Source of the DNA: Annona cherimola
Taxonomy: Eukaryota; Streptophyta; Magnoliopsida; Magnoliales; Annonaceae
Direction: 5' to 3'
DNA: 64,000 nt
Assembly (NCBI GenBank): GCA_030490835.1
Contig: CM059973.1
Span: 52,642,008 to 52,706,007 of the forward strand
Position 1 is the stretch's first letter, and each line of letters begins with the position of its first letter. Shown piece by piece: positions 22,675 through 34,918 of the stretch. The notes beneath the pieces were generated by a model that had not been told where the DNA came from, did no database searches, and saw only the letters and a list, made by a program, of their open reading frames with translations. Position numbers and translations under genes: made by a program.

Positions 22675-24939
22675 TGATAAGTCTAAAAATTTTCATTTAA
22701 TTCCATGTTAAATTCACACAATTAAATATTAAAACGTTAATTAAATGCATGTTTTAAGAGGAATTTTATGAAAATCATATTTTTGATAGAATCTTTAATT
22801 TTACTATAAAACGGGTCATTTTGCAATATTCTTAAAAATATAAAATCATGACTTAATCCCCTAGAACATTTTAAAGTTAAAATATGTATTAGCTTACTAA
22901 TATAATTTGGGCAAAATTATAAGACTATCTAATTGGAAAAATCATAAATATATAGCTATAATTATATTTTAAACAAAGTAAAATATTATATAAAATAAAT
23001 TAGAAGATTAAACTAAGATGATATGTGTCAATATTGAAATTATTAACAAATAAAAAATATATATATATAATATGTAAACTCGTATTTACGCTGCATGTGC
23101 ACGGTTACTACAAAACACCGCCGGACTACCATTTCCGGTACTCCATCTTCCCCAAATCGGTAGAATGGAAGCACGGCCATGAAAATTTGTGCAGCTTCGA
23201 CCCAAATTGCAGCCACCGACTCAAGCAGCCGTGCATTTTCCGGCAACTGTTTCGCAGCAAAGAAAATCCAGCTCCCTCAAATGGCCGGCAGCAACCAACG
23301 CCATCTTCCCCACCTGTTCTCTCCACCGCCCCTTTTCACAGCAAAACCCATTCACGGCAGAAAAATCCGGTCAGCCTCAACCCATTTCAGCAGCACCAAA
23401 CTCTTTTGCAGCGTCGATTTTCGAGTGAAAGAGGGGAGAAGATTCGTTTCAGATATGGGAACGAATCTGATCTCGAATGATTATAATTGAATCATCACAG
23501 CCGGAGCAGCCTTATCGTTTGCATTTACATCCGCAGCCACTTCTTCCAGCAGTACCAGTGCCTTTTCTGGGTTTAATCTGTCTGCAAAAGCTCTTCCGCA
23601 TCCGGCAGCCCTTTCACCGTCGTGAACCAGCCGTACATTTTCCCGCACCCATATTTCCGGTAGCAGCTGCTGCAATCAAACCCAAATCGACAGCGGATTT
23701 TCAGCCTGCAGATTTCGCTGCCCGCATTTTCTCCTCTTCACCGAACAGCAACAGCTTTGGCACCACCGAATTCATCCCCGATTTAAGCACAAGCAGCGGC
23801 AGCCATGGTGGATGTTTCCCTCTTCCATCAATCTCCGGCTAAGCTCTAATTGCACACCACACCGATCTTTACTCTTGCAAATCGAAGCAGCTCCCTTTCT
23901 CAATCACTGGCTGTCATCCAAGCCATGTACGGTAGAAACCGTCCAGCTGCTCCCATTAGTTCAAAATCAGCTGCCTCCCCTAAATCCGACGAAGTAGAAT
24001 TTTCAGCACCAATGAATTTTTCCGCACAGCAACCGGACAAGCAGCTCTCAAATTCGATCAGAAAATTCCAGCAGCTAATCATAGCCATTGCCAACCCTCA
24101 ATTTCAGCACGCCCAAGCACCAGCTTTAGCAGCCACGATCCAGAGCCTCTAAGCTTCACCAACCAAAAATGGCAAGTCCTTCTCCCCGCGCAATCCTCAA
24201 CGACATCAACCCCAAAGCAGCCTTGCGCAAGCAATCCCACATCGATTTTTCCAAAGGAGGGAGGGCCCCTCCCTCAACTATAAAATGAGGGTCCCCCTTG
24301 CCTTGAAAGACACAACTCTCTCTCCCATCACTTGAAGTGGGACCCATTGAGGTGGGACCCTTGCCAAGTGGGAAAAATTTAAGAGCTTGTATTGCTCATC
24401 AAAAAGAGTGGTTTTCAAGCAAGAATTGGGGTAAGTAAATTTCTATTAATTATAGTTTTTCTTTAATGCTTTGTAGTTGTTAATTTTATATTTGTAATAT
24501 TTAGCATAGATTTATCGCTTTATGCATTGTAATTCTTATATTACATTTAATGCAATTTTCATTCCTGCTTTCGTAGATTAATTTCTGTAGTCTTTTAATT
24601 ACTGTCCTAGTTTAGATTTAATTATTTGCAATTTCTTCTTTCCTTTCTCTGTCTCTTTCTCTCTCTTATTTATATGCTTTCTCTCTCTTCTTTCTTCTCT
24701 CTCTAATTTCTTCTCCTTTCTCCCTAATTTCTTTCTTTTTCTTCTCTGCACCCTCTTTCACTTTTCTCTTTTATTTTTGCTTAAAATAATTCAAAATATA
24801 TAGCCTCTCTGTGGATTCGACCCGACTCACCATTATTCTACACTATCACTCGTATAGTGGTAGCTTTAATGTGTTTCGGTTAATTTAAATTAAACTGGTG
24901 ATCACAGTGCTCTTAACGACAAGCACTTGGTTTGCATCA
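22675..24939 (+). repeat. 5' LTR of the Athila-type element
   Basis: Starts TGATAAGTCT and ends TTTGCATCA. The left 400 bp are AT-rich, the middle (23100-24150) is rich in CAGC and CCG words, and a long CT tract spans 24640-24780. A GTAAGT lies at 24430, about 150 bp after the TATA box. Overlapping short ORFs in the middle recur in the 3' LTR because the LTRs are copies; they are not genes. Confidence 0.95.
24279..24287 (+). promoter_or_regulatory. Athila-type LTR TATA box
   Basis: TATAAAATG, repeated at 33742-33750 in the 3' LTR; the likely start region of the element RNA lies about 30 bp downstream. Confidence 0.65.
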
Positions 24940-24944
24940 AGTTT

Positions 24945-24963
24945 TTAGCGCCGTTGCCGGGGA
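24945..24963 (+). other. Primer binding site, tRNA-Asp type
   Basis: AGCGCCGTTGCCGGGGA begins a few bases after the LTR and matches, with one change, the tRNA-Asp primer site typical of Athila-lineage elements. Confidence 0.8.
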
Positions 24964-25565
24964 GGCATGATATTTTGAATTATTCTGCTTAAATCTTCTT
25001 AAATCTCATCTGGTGTTGCTTTATTTCATGTTACCTGTTATGCTTCCTTTTAAATTTCTTATCTGCTTTCTTTATGCTACTAACTACTAATTGCGTCTAA
25101 TTAAGGTACATGGGTGTGATTGACTAACTTGCATCATTTAAAAAAATTTTAAAAACTCGCATCATCTAAAAGCTTTAACGTTTGCATTTCCCTTCTTTAA
25201 CCCCCATGTCTACACCTTTTCATATTTATTCTCATTTCTGATCTTGAACCCCTTTTCTACATCGTTTACATTTTACTTTTTGCACGTTTAATTTCTGTCA
25301 TTAACTTGCATTATATTTAACTAGCTAACCAGCTAACTTGCATTTTATATTTGGTTGCGCATTTACACATTTATTCTGAAAAAAAAAAAAAATTCATATC
25401 TCATATTTATTATTGTTATTACTTTTCTTCTTGGAGCTTGCATATTTTATTCTCTCGTTCAGTTCATAGTTATATATTTTTGAGCTCGCCTTACCTTTTT
25501 ATGTCCATTTAGCAGCTTATCATAGCACGCTAATTAAAAAAAAAAAAAAATTCCTCTAATGATAT
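24964..25565 (+). other. Athila-type untranslated leader
   Basis: About 600 bp of T-rich sequence between the primer site and the Gag start, with two A runs at about 25378 and 25537. No ORF is supported. Confidence 0.7.
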
Positions 25566-28500
25566 ATGCATGGTAGGAAATCTTTAAATCCTAATTTGAT
25601 AGAACCAAACCTTGAAATTGAAAGATTCCTACATCAATTAAGAAAATCACAAAAATATATAATGGATCAAAATCGAATGTTAGAAATTAATAATCCTGAA
25701 CCCAATCCTCCTAAACAAATGAAAGAATATTTCATTCCAACCAATTATAATCCTTCTTCTTGCATTCAACTACCTCAAACGCAAGCCAATCAATATGAAA
25801 TCAAACCAGGAACCATCCAAATGCTTCCATCTTTTTATGGAAATACTAATGAAGATCCTTATAGGCATCTGGATGAATTTTTAGAAATTTGCTCCACAGT
25901 GAAAATACAAGGTTTTTCTGACGACGCTCTCAAATTGAGGCTTTTTCCATTTTCCCTCAAAGATAAGGCTAAATATTGGTTAGGTACGCTAAGTAAACCT
26001 ATTACTACTTGGAATATGGTGCAACAAGAATTTTTAAAAAAATTCTATCCCATTGGCCGAACCAATACCATGAGAAGAGCAATTACCCAATTTTCCCAAA
26101 CACCTGGGGAGCAAATCCATGAATCCTGGGAAAGATTAAAAGAATTATTAAGAAAATATCCGCATCACGGATTATCTAAATGGCAAATTGTCCAAGCCTT
26201 TTATGAAGGATTAGCCGATCATTATAAACAAATGGTAGACGCATCATGTGGAGGAGCATTTATGAGTAAAAGTGAAGATGAAGCATACGACCTATTTGAA
26301 ATGCTTAGTGAAAATTCCATAAATCATGCTTCATTATCATCATATGAAAGAAATATGGGCTCATCTAAAAAGGCAGGATTATATGAAGTTAAAAATTACA
26401 TGGAACCTAATTCAAGAATAGATATAAATTTTATTGCACAAAAATTAGAAAAATTAGAAAAAATGTGGAATAATCAACCTCCACCTTGTCCATATCCTAA
26501 TTTTCAATCACCTCAAGAAATTTGTGCTTTGTGTTCAAGCCCAACGCATGCTATAAGTGAATGCCCTACTGCAGCTCAACTCCCACCTTTCATCCAAGAG
26601 CAAGTGCAGGCAGCTCAAGGATTTTCCAAACCAAACAATGATCCATACTCAAATACCTATAATCCAGGTTGGAGAAATCATCCTAATTTTTCTTGGAAAA
26701 ATCAAACTCAATACCAAGTTGCAAATCCTTCTACTTCACATTTTTCCAAACCTTCAACACAAAATTATTACCAAAATCAACAACCGCAATATAATTTTCA
26801 AACCAATGCGTACTCAAAAGGACCGCAAATTGAGTCGCCAGCCAATTATTCATCAAGCTACCAACCCCCTTCGCCAGCTAATGATGTTAATGAAAGAGTT
26901 GCAAAATTAGAACAACTTCTCCAACAATCTATATCTAAGTTGGAAAGTCAAATGGGTCAATCGATATCGAACTTAGCAAACCAGATAGGTCAGGTAGCTG
27001 AAGAAAACAGAAAAAGAGAGGTAGGACATCTACCCAGTCAACCAATACCCAATCCAAGAAATTACCCTCCAGGTTTTCAAAATAAACCAGGTATAATAAA
27101 AAACCCACAATTTGAAAATGCAAGAGCGATTTCTACGCTAAGAAGTGGTAAAATTTTAGAAGACCCGTATAAATCTAAAGTTATTAATGAAAATTCTAGT
27201 CAAACAGAACAAAAAGAAATTTTAGAGGATGACGAAGAATTAATAGAAACCAAGTTGGGGGGAGAAGATAAAGGAAAAGAAACAATAGATGAAGACCCCA
27301 ATCAATACCAACCTGTAGCCCCCTTCCCGAGTGCCTTAAAAGCCAAATCTGCTAACAAACGAAAGATTGCACAAAATGAGGAAATGATGGAATTATTCAA
27401 ACAAGTTAATATTAACATTCCTCTTATTGACGCTATCAAACATGTTCCAGCCTATGCGAAGTTCTTAAAAGACCTTTGCACTCAAAAGAGAGAACCTCGT
27501 TCCACCCTGCAAAAGATCATGCTCCCAGCAGAGGCGAGTGCAGCAATTTTAGATAAACTTCCACAAAAATTACAAGATCCTGGTACTCCACTTATTTCTT
27601 GTGATATAGGCGGAATAACATTTGATAAAACACTTTTAGACCTTGGGGCTAGTGTTAATCTCTTACCCACTTCCGTTTATGAAAAATTTAATATGGGAGA
27701 ATTAAAACCTACTTCAGTCATTTTACAACTTGCAGACAGATCAGTAAAAACCCCACGAGGACTTATTGAAGATGTTATAATAAAAATTAATGATTGTTAT
27801 TTTCCAGTGGATTTTCTTATTCTCGACATAACCTCAAATTCAGAGGTAAACAATGCACCCATCATTTTAGGGCGCCCATTCTTAGCCACAGCAAAAGCTA
27901 ATATTAATTGTGAAACTGGTATAATGGACATCTCATTTGGGGGTGAAAAATTCAAAATTGATATTTTTAAAGCTTCTAAGTACCCAAACGGTGATGAAGG
28001 GTGTCTTATGGTTGACATTATCAATGATTTGTCAAGCTTCACGCTCGATTTTGAACATGATTCCATAAACGAGATAAATGCTTTAAATGATTGCCCTCAG
28101 TCCTTTAACAATTGGAATACTATCGAACCCTTACCAATCTTGCAATCTCAGCCCTCACCTCCATCTATTGAGTTACCACCACAACTTGAGCTTAAATCTC
28201 TACCTACCTCTCTTAAATATGCATTTCTGGGTCCTAATCAAACACTACCAGTAGTGATAGCCTCAAATCTAACTACAACTCAAGAAAAACAACTTGTTAA
28301 TATTCTTAGAATGCATAAAAGCGCTATAGGTTGGTCAATGTCTGATTTAAAAGGAATAAGCCCATCTATTTGCATGCATCACATATACTTAGAGGAAAAT
28401 GCTAAACCAAGTAGAGAAATGCAAAGAAGACTAAACCCTATTATGAAAGAGGTAGTGAAAAAGGAAGTTGTCAAATGGCTTGATGCAGGAATCATTTATC

Positions 28501-29192
28501 CAATATCTGATAGTAAATGGGTAAGCCCCACCCAAGTCGTACCAAAGAAATCTGGACTCACCGTAGTAACCAATGAAAAAGGTGAAACAGTACCAACTAG
28601 ATTGACCACAGGATGGAGAGTTTGCATTGATTATAGAAAATTAAATGCTATGACTAAGAAAGATCATTTTCCACTCCCATTCATTGATCAAATCCTAGAA
28701 AAATTAGCTGGTCAAAAATATTTTTGCTTCCTAGATGGATATTCGGGATACAATCAGGTTGCTATTTATCCAGAAGATCAAGAAAAGACCACCTTTACTT
28801 GCCCATTCGGCACATTTGCATTTAGGAGAATGCCTTTCGGGTTATGTAACGCACCGGCAACCTTTCAAAGGTGTATGATGGCAATCTTCTCAGATATGGT
28901 AGGGGAATTTCTTAAAATTTTTATGGATGATTTTTCACTTTTTGGTGAGTCATTTGACATTTGTTTGGAAAATTTAGAAAAAGTGTTAAAAAGATGTATA
29001 GAAAAGAATCTAGTATTGAGTTGGGAAAAGAGCCATTTTATGGTCAATGAAGGAATAGTTCTTGGCCATATAGTCTCAGAACGAGGGATAGAAGTAGATA
29101 AAGCTAAAATCGATTTAATTACTAATCTACCTCCTCCAACTTCAGTGAGACAAATTAGGTCATTCCTTGGTCATGCTGGTTTCTATCGATGA
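25566..29192 (+). pseudogene. Athila-type Gag-protease-RT polyprotein, ended by a TGA
   Basis: 1208 codons. The Gag core starts near residue 85 (the PSFYGNTNEDPYRHL block, then LRLFPFSLKDKAKYWL). A CCHC knuckle, CALCSSPTHAISEC, is near residues 320-333. A long Gln/Asn-rich linker follows. The protease carries DLGAS near residue 688, the Athila form of the Asp-Ser/Thr-Gly site. RT spans about 920-1208, with CIDYRKLN, the MPFGLCNAPATFQR block and the catalytic FMDDF near 1118. TGA at 29190-29192 interrupts the RT connection; the same frame stays open beyond it, so this is a point mutation. The product would copy the RNA inside Gag particles. Confidence 0.94.
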
Positions 29193-30416
29193 TTTATTCA
29201 AGACTTTTCTAAAATCTCTAGACCATTAACAAGTTTACTATGTAAAGATTCTCCGTTCAACCTAGATGAATCATGCTTGAAGGCATTTGAGTTACTAAAA
29301 GAAGCATTAACTAAAGCTCCAATTCTTCAATCCCCTGATTGGGCCCTCCCATTTGAAATTATGTGTGATGCCTCTGATTTCGCTGTTGGAGCTATTTTAG
29401 GGCAAAGGGTAAATAAGAAGCCCGTGGTAATTTATTATGCAAGTCATACACTTACTGATGCCCAAATCAATTATACCACTACAGAAAAAGAACTGCTTGT
29501 AGTAGTATTTGCCCTTGAGAAATTTCGTTCTTATTTACTAGGAGCCAAAGTTATCATCTACTCCGATCATTTAGCGTTGAAATATCTATTATCTAAAAAA
29601 GAGGCAAAACCAAGACTTATTAGATGGATTCTCTTATTACAAGAATTTGATCTTGAAATACGAGATAAAAAAGGTTCTGAAAATGTAGTTGCTGATCATC
29701 TTTCTCGAATTATTACACCAAAGAGTACATCTATAAATGATTCTTTTCCAGATGAGTATCTTTTAGCCATTACTCAAATAGCACCCCCATGGTTTGCACA
29801 CATTGTCAATTATAAAGCAGTAGGACAGATTCCAAAAGATTGGACAAAACAAGAAAGAGATAGATTCTTTGCTCAAGATAAATATTATATTTGGGAAGAT
29901 CCAGAACTTTTTAAAATTTGTTATGATAATATTATTCGTAGATGTGTTCCAGAAACTGAACAACAAAATATTTTGAATTTTTGCCACAATCTCGAATGTG
30001 GAGGACACTTTTCAGGAAAGAAAACGGCAGCTAAGGTATTGCAATGCGGTTTTTATTGGCCGACTCTTTTCAAAGATGCCTACAATTTTACTCACTCTTG
30101 CATTAAATGTCAAGCAATAGGAAATATTACAAAAAGAAATATGATGCCTTTAAACCCTATTCTTGTCGTTGAAATATTTGATGTATGGGGAATAGATTTT
30201 ATGGGGCCATTTCCACCATCTTATGGATATGAATACATCTTAGTGGCAGTAGACTATGTATCTAAATGGATTGAGGCTGCCGCAACTAGAACTAATGATC
30301 ACAAGGTAGTTTTAAAATTCATTCAGAAAAATATTTTTTCTCGATTTGGTTTTCCTAGAGCTATCATTAGCGACGGAGGAACACATTTTACCAACTACCA
30401 GTTTAGAACCTACTAA
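29193..30416 (+). pseudogene. Athila-type RNase H and integrase N-terminal half
   Basis: The frame of the previous ORF continues. RNase H spans roughly 29330-29720, with [33 protein letters not shown] and [11 protein letters not shown], ending in a VVADHLSR motif. The integrase zinc finger (His-His-Cys-Cys) is at about 29988-30110. The catalytic core follows, with WGIDFMGPF and then [10 protein letters not shown] holding the first two acidic residues. A one-base loss near 30411 shifts the frame and gives a stop at 30414-30416. The reading continues at about 30413 in another frame. Confidence 0.93.
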
Positions 30417-31078
30417 AGAAATATGGAATCACCCATAAAATTGCCACAGCTTATCATCCCCAGACCAGTGGTCAAGTAGAGGTTTCTAATAGGAAAATTA
30501 AAAATATATTGCAAAAGACTGTTAGGCCTGATCGAAAAGATTGGTCAGATAGATTAGATGATGCACTATGGGCCTATAGAACAGCATTTAAAACTCCTAT
30601 TGGAATGTCTCCTTTCAGGTTAGTGTATGGAAAAGCTTGTCACCTCCCTGTGGAATTAGAACATAAGGCTTACTGGGCTATCAAGCAATACAATTTGGAT
30701 TTAAATACTGCAGGATCACATCGAAAATTGCAATTAAATGAGTTAGAAGAATTACGCAAAGAAGCGTATGAAAATTCTCAAATTTATAAAAGCAGAATGA
30801 AAACATTTCATGACAAACATATATCTAGAAAAACTTTTGAACCCAATCAAAAAGTATGGTTATTTAATTCAAAGTTATGCTTATTTCCTGGAAAATTAAG
30901 ATCTCGTTGGGATAGACCTTTCATTATAGATAAAGTATTTCCTTATGGTGCTGTAAAAATTCATGATCCAAAGAGTGGAAATACTTTTACAGTAAATGGT
31001 CAACGACTTAAACCATATATTGAGGACATTTCGAATGATCAAATTATTGAAAAGGTTGGACTAATTGACCCTTATTGA
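30417..31078 (+). pseudogene. Athila-type integrase C-terminal half
   Basis: Shifted by one base relative to the upstream ORF. It starts with the [12 protein letters not shown] block, which holds the third catalytic residue (Glu), followed by the [37 protein letters not shown] segment. It ends with a [16 protein letters not shown]-like module and a natural TGA at 31076-31078. There is no chromodomain, as expected for Athila. With the upstream half repaired this would be an ordinary DDE integrase; as found it is broken. Confidence 0.92.
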
Positions 31079-31290
31079 ACTAAACTTCACAATGTCTGGC
31101 TGAAGACATTAAACTTAGCGCTGATTGGGAGGCAACCCAATATTTCCCATATATGTTTGTTTCTTTTTGCAGGAAAAGAACATTTTGTTGCAAGAAAATA
31201 CTCTCGCATTATTCAATTACAGAATGACACCCCAGGTTGTCTCCTTCTCTGCTATCTTATTTTCATAAAATTATATTTATAAAAAAATAG

Positions 31291-31310
31291 CAATGTTTAA
31301 GTTGGGGGGT
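31291..31310 (+). other. Second, internal polypurine tract
   Basis: CAATGTTTAAGTTGGGGGGT is nearly identical to the tract that abuts the 3' LTR (32121-32140) but lies about 830 bp upstream. Confidence 0.7.
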
Positions 31311-31620
31311 CTGGTTAGTTTAACTTGATAAATATATATATAGAAAAATATTAAAATAATGATAATAATTAAAATATATATAGGAAGATAAATTAAAGTG
31401 CACTTGCTATGCTTGGTAGTAAGTAAAGAAGAAAACTGTAATTAGTTATATTTGTAAAAATATTTTCATGATGTTTTTGAAATTTTTATTAGCACTGATT
31501 GTACCTACACGCCAATGAACTTTGTGGGCATCCCGATAATATAATTTTTCTCTCTCATCCAAGCAAGTAATCTTTAATATCATTATAATTGATAGCTGTT
31601 AGTTATAAAAAAAAAAAAAA

Positions 31621-31784
31621 ATCCCTAGATACCCTGAAATATGGTGAGGGGAGAATAAAAAAAAATAGAAAAAAAAAAATGTAAAACCCCAGATATCCTG
31701 AAATATGGTGAGGGGAAGAAAAACATGTTGAAAATAAAATAAAAAAAAAATCCCTAGATACCCTGAAATATGGTGAGGGGAGAA
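31621..31784 (+). repeat. Three-copy repeat with A-rich spacers
   Basis: A roughly 30-bp unit containing CCTGAAATATGGTGAGGGGA occurs at about 31621-31653, 31687-31716 and 31750-31782, a period near 64 bp, separated by A runs. An ORF on the opposite strand here is a product of this repetition. Confidence 0.85.
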
Positions 31785-32128
31785 AAAAAAAATGAAAAAA
31801 AAAAAAACGAAAAAAAAGAGATATATATATATTAACTATCACTATCATCATTTTGATATGACTGTTGCTTAGCTTGGATGAGCTGAAAATAATTTATTAA
31901 ATGCCCATTTGTTCATTAGTACACATACACACGTGCTATAATCTTTTATATGCATCATGAAAAATATTTTACACATATACACTAAAGAAATTTACTTCGA
32001 AAGCTTACTATCATTATTAGCAATACACCTAGATTTTTATAAAAATTAGTAGTACACTATGATTTAAAAAAAAAAAAAAGGGAATAATATATTAAACTAT
32101 TTCCATTGCTAAGGGACTAGCAATGCTT

Positions 32129-32141
32129 AAGTTGGGGGGTG
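32129..32141 (+). other. Polypurine tract of the Athila-type element
   Basis: AAGTTGGGGGGTG directly precedes the TGATAAG start of the 3' LTR and would prime plus-strand synthesis. Confidence 0.85.
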
Positions 32142-34402
32142 TGATAAGTCTAAAAATTTTCATTTAATTCCATGTTAAATTCACACAATTAAATATTAAA
32201 ACGTTAATTAAATGCATGTTTTAAGAGGAATTTTATGAAAATCATATTTTTGATAGAATCTTTAATTTTACTATAAAACGGGTCATTTTGCAATATTCTT
32301 AAAAATATAAAATCATGACTTAATCCCCTAGAACATTTTAAAGTTAAAATATGTATTAGCTTACTAATATAATTTGGGCAAAATTATAAGACTATCTAAT
32401 TGGAAAAATCATAAATATATAGCTATAATTATATTTTAAACAAAGTAAAATATTATATAAAATAAATTAGAAGATTAAACTAAGATGATATGTGTCAATA
32501 TTGAAATTATTAACAAATAAAATATATATATATATAATATGTAAACTCGTATTTACGCTGCATGTGCACGGTTACTACAAAACACCGCCGGACTACCATT
32601 TCCGGTACTCCATCTTCCCCAAATCGGTAGAATGGAAGCACGACCATGAAAATTTGTGCAGCTTCGACCCAAATTGCAGCCACCGACTCAAGCAGCCGTG
32701 CATTTTCCGGCAACTGTTTCGCAGCAAAGAAAATCCAGCTCCCTCAAATGGCCGGCAGCAACCAACGCCATCTTCCCCACCTGTTCTCTCCACCGCCCCT
32801 TTTCACAGCAAAACCCATTCACGGCAGAAAAATCCGGTCAGCCTCAACCCATTTCAGCAGCACCAAACTCTTTTGCAGCGTCGATTTTCGAGTGAAAGAG
32901 GGGAGAAGATTCGTTTCAGATATGGGAACGAATCTGATCTCGAATGATTATAATTGAATCATCACAGCCGGAGCAGCCTTATCGTTTGCATTTACATCCG
33001 CAGCCACTTCTTCCAGCAGTACCAGTGCCTTTTCTGGGTTTAATCTGTCTGCAAAAGCTCTTCCGCATCCGGCAGCCCTTTCACCGCCGTGAACCAGCCG
33101 TACATTTTCCCGCACCCCATATTTCCGGTAGCAGCTGCTCAATCAAACCCAAATCGACAGCGGATTTTCAGCCTACAGATTTCGCTGCCGCATTTTCTCC
33201 TCTTCACCGAACAGCAACAGCTTTGGCACCACCGAATTCATCCCCGATTTAAGCACAAGCAGCGGCAGCCATGGTGGATGTTTCCCTCTTCCATCAATCT
33301 CCGGCTAAGCTCTAATTGCACACCACACCGATCTTTACTCTTGCAAATCGAAGCAGCTCCCTTTCTCAATCACTGGCTGTCATCCAAGCCATGTACGGTA
33401 GAAACCGTCCAGCTGCTCCCATTAGTTCAAAATCAGCTGCCTCCCCTAAATCCGACAAAGTAGAATTTTCAGCACCAATGAATTTTTCCGCACAGCAACC
33501 GGACAAGCAGCTCTCAAATTCGATCAGAAAATTCCAGCAGCTAATCATAGCCATTGCCAACCCTCAATTTCAGCACGCCCAAGCACCAGCTTTAGCAGCC
33601 ACGATCCAGAGCCTCTAAGCTTCACCAACCAAAAATGGCAAGTCCTCCCCGCGCAATCCTCAACGACATCAACCCCAAAGCAGCCTTGCGCAAGCAATCC
33701 CACATCGATTTTTCCAAAGGAGGGAGGGCCCCTCCCTCAACTATAAAATGAGGGTCCCCCTTGCCTTGAAAGACACAACTCTCTCTCCCATCACTTGAAG
33801 TGGGACCCATTGAGGTGGGACCCTTGCCAAGTGGGAAAAATTTAAGAGCTTGTATTGCTCATCAAAAAGAGTGGTTTTCAAGCAAGAATTGGGGTAAGTA
33901 AATTTCTGTTAATTATAGTTTTTCTTTAATGCTTTGTAGTTGTTAATTTTATATTTGTAATATTTAGCATAGATTTATCGCTTTATGCATTGTAATTCTT
34001 AGATTACATTTAATGCAATTTTCATTCCTGCTTTCGTAGATTAATTTCTGTAGTCTTTTAATTACTGTCCTAGTTTAGATTTAATTATTTGCAATTTCTT
34101 CTTTCCTTTCTCTGTCTCTTTCTCTCTCTTATTTATATGCTTTCTCTCTCTTCTTTCTTCTCTCTCTAATTTCTTCTCCTTTCTCCCTAATTTCTTTCTT
34201 TTTCTTCTCTGCACCCTCTTTCACTTTTCTCTTTTATTTTTGCTTAAAATAATTCAAAATATATAGCCTCTCTGTGGATTCGACCCGACTCACCATTATT
34301 CTACACTATCACTCGTATAGTGGTAGCTTTAATGTGTTTCGGTTAATTTAAATTAAACTGGTGATCACAGTGCTCTTAACGACAAGCACTTGGTTTGCAT
34401 CA
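32142..34402 (+). repeat. 3' LTR of the Athila-type element
   Basis: 2261 bp, nearly identical to 22675-24939. Differences seen include a G/A near 32643, a T/C near 33089, a few single-base indels near 33117-33190, a lost TTCT near 33648 and an A/G near 33909. Confidence 0.95.
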
Positions 34403-34407
34403 GTAGC
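34403..34407. repeat. Target site duplication of the Athila-type element, right
   Basis: GTAGC, the partner of 22670-22674; the gypsy frame resumes through it. Confidence 0.92.
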
Positions 34408-34918
34408 CGATGCGCTAAGTAGAAATGTTAGCTTAGCACATCTCATCACAAAGGAAGAAGGGCTATTACAAGAATTGAGACAATTAGAATTAATTGTAAG
34501 CCCACCTGGGGTACAAGTTAGATTGTCTCAATTACAAATCCTGTCAAATTTATTTGAGCAAATTAAAATGGCTCAACAAGAAAATGGGGATTTCAAGAAT
34601 TATGTGGAGAAAATGATTAAGAAAAATCCCAGTGAATACATACAAGATGAACATGGGATGTACAGATATAAGGGTCGCCTATGTATACCCAATCAAGAGG
34701 AAGTAAAGAAACAGATATTGAAAGAAGCACATTTCTCTCCATTTTCGATGCATCCAGGTAGCACCAAGATGTATCAAGACATTAAGAAGATGTATTGGTG
34801 GAATAATATAAAGAGAGAAATTGTTGAATATGTGGCTAAGTGCCTAACATGTCAAAGGGTTAAGGCTGATCATCAAAGAACCCCTGGAAAATTACAGTCG
34901 CTAGAAATTTCAGAATGA
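34403..34918 (+). pseudogene. Gypsy RNase H end and integrase zinc finger, ending in a TGA
   Basis: Right-hand continuation of the gypsy pol frame after the nested element; the insert plus its duplication is a multiple of three, so the frame number is unchanged. Codons before 34403 read from the LTR and do not belong. The DALS part of the RNase H end comes first, then a spacer, then the integrase zinc finger with HPGSTKMYQDIKKMYWW and CLTCQRVKADH. TGA at 34916-34918 replaces what is usually a Trp codon just before the catalytic core. Confidence 0.9.

Larger units (their letters stand above)
31079..32128 (+). other. Athila-type region between pol and 3' LTR, env-like ORF absent
   Basis: About 1 kb where longer Athila elements carry an env-like ORF. 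No ORF over about 80 codons with any env-like character is present. The region begins with a conserved pol-trailer segment near 31090-31145. It holds an extra purine tract and an A-rich triple repeat. Confidence 0.75.
22675..34402 (+). mobile_element. Athila-type gypsy element nested in the gypsy RNase H
   Basis: 11,728 bp with two nearly identical LTRs (22675-24939 and 32142-34402), both TG...CA. It is flanked by a perfect 5-bp repeat GTAGC (22670-22674 and 34403-34407). The primer site fits tRNA-Asp, as in Athila elements, and a purine tract precedes the 3' LTR. It encodes Gag, protease, RT, RNase H and integrase with one nonsense codon and one frameshift. There is no env-like ORF. By eye the LTRs differ by about six substitutions and five small indels in 2.26 kb. 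At a commonly assumed plant rate of 1.3e-8 per site per year that is of the order of 100,000 years. Confidence 0.95.

Noticed and set aside
23025..24152. Cluster of overlapping ORFs (up to 151 codons) repeated at 32492-33618
   Set aside because: They lie inside the two Athila-type LTRs, overlap in several frames on both strands, differ by frameshifts between the LTR copies and have no domain. Their repetition reflects LTR identity.
31603..31851. 82-codon minus-strand ORF rich in Phe
   Set aside because: It is the reverse of A runs and a three-copy repeat in the Athila-type 3' region.
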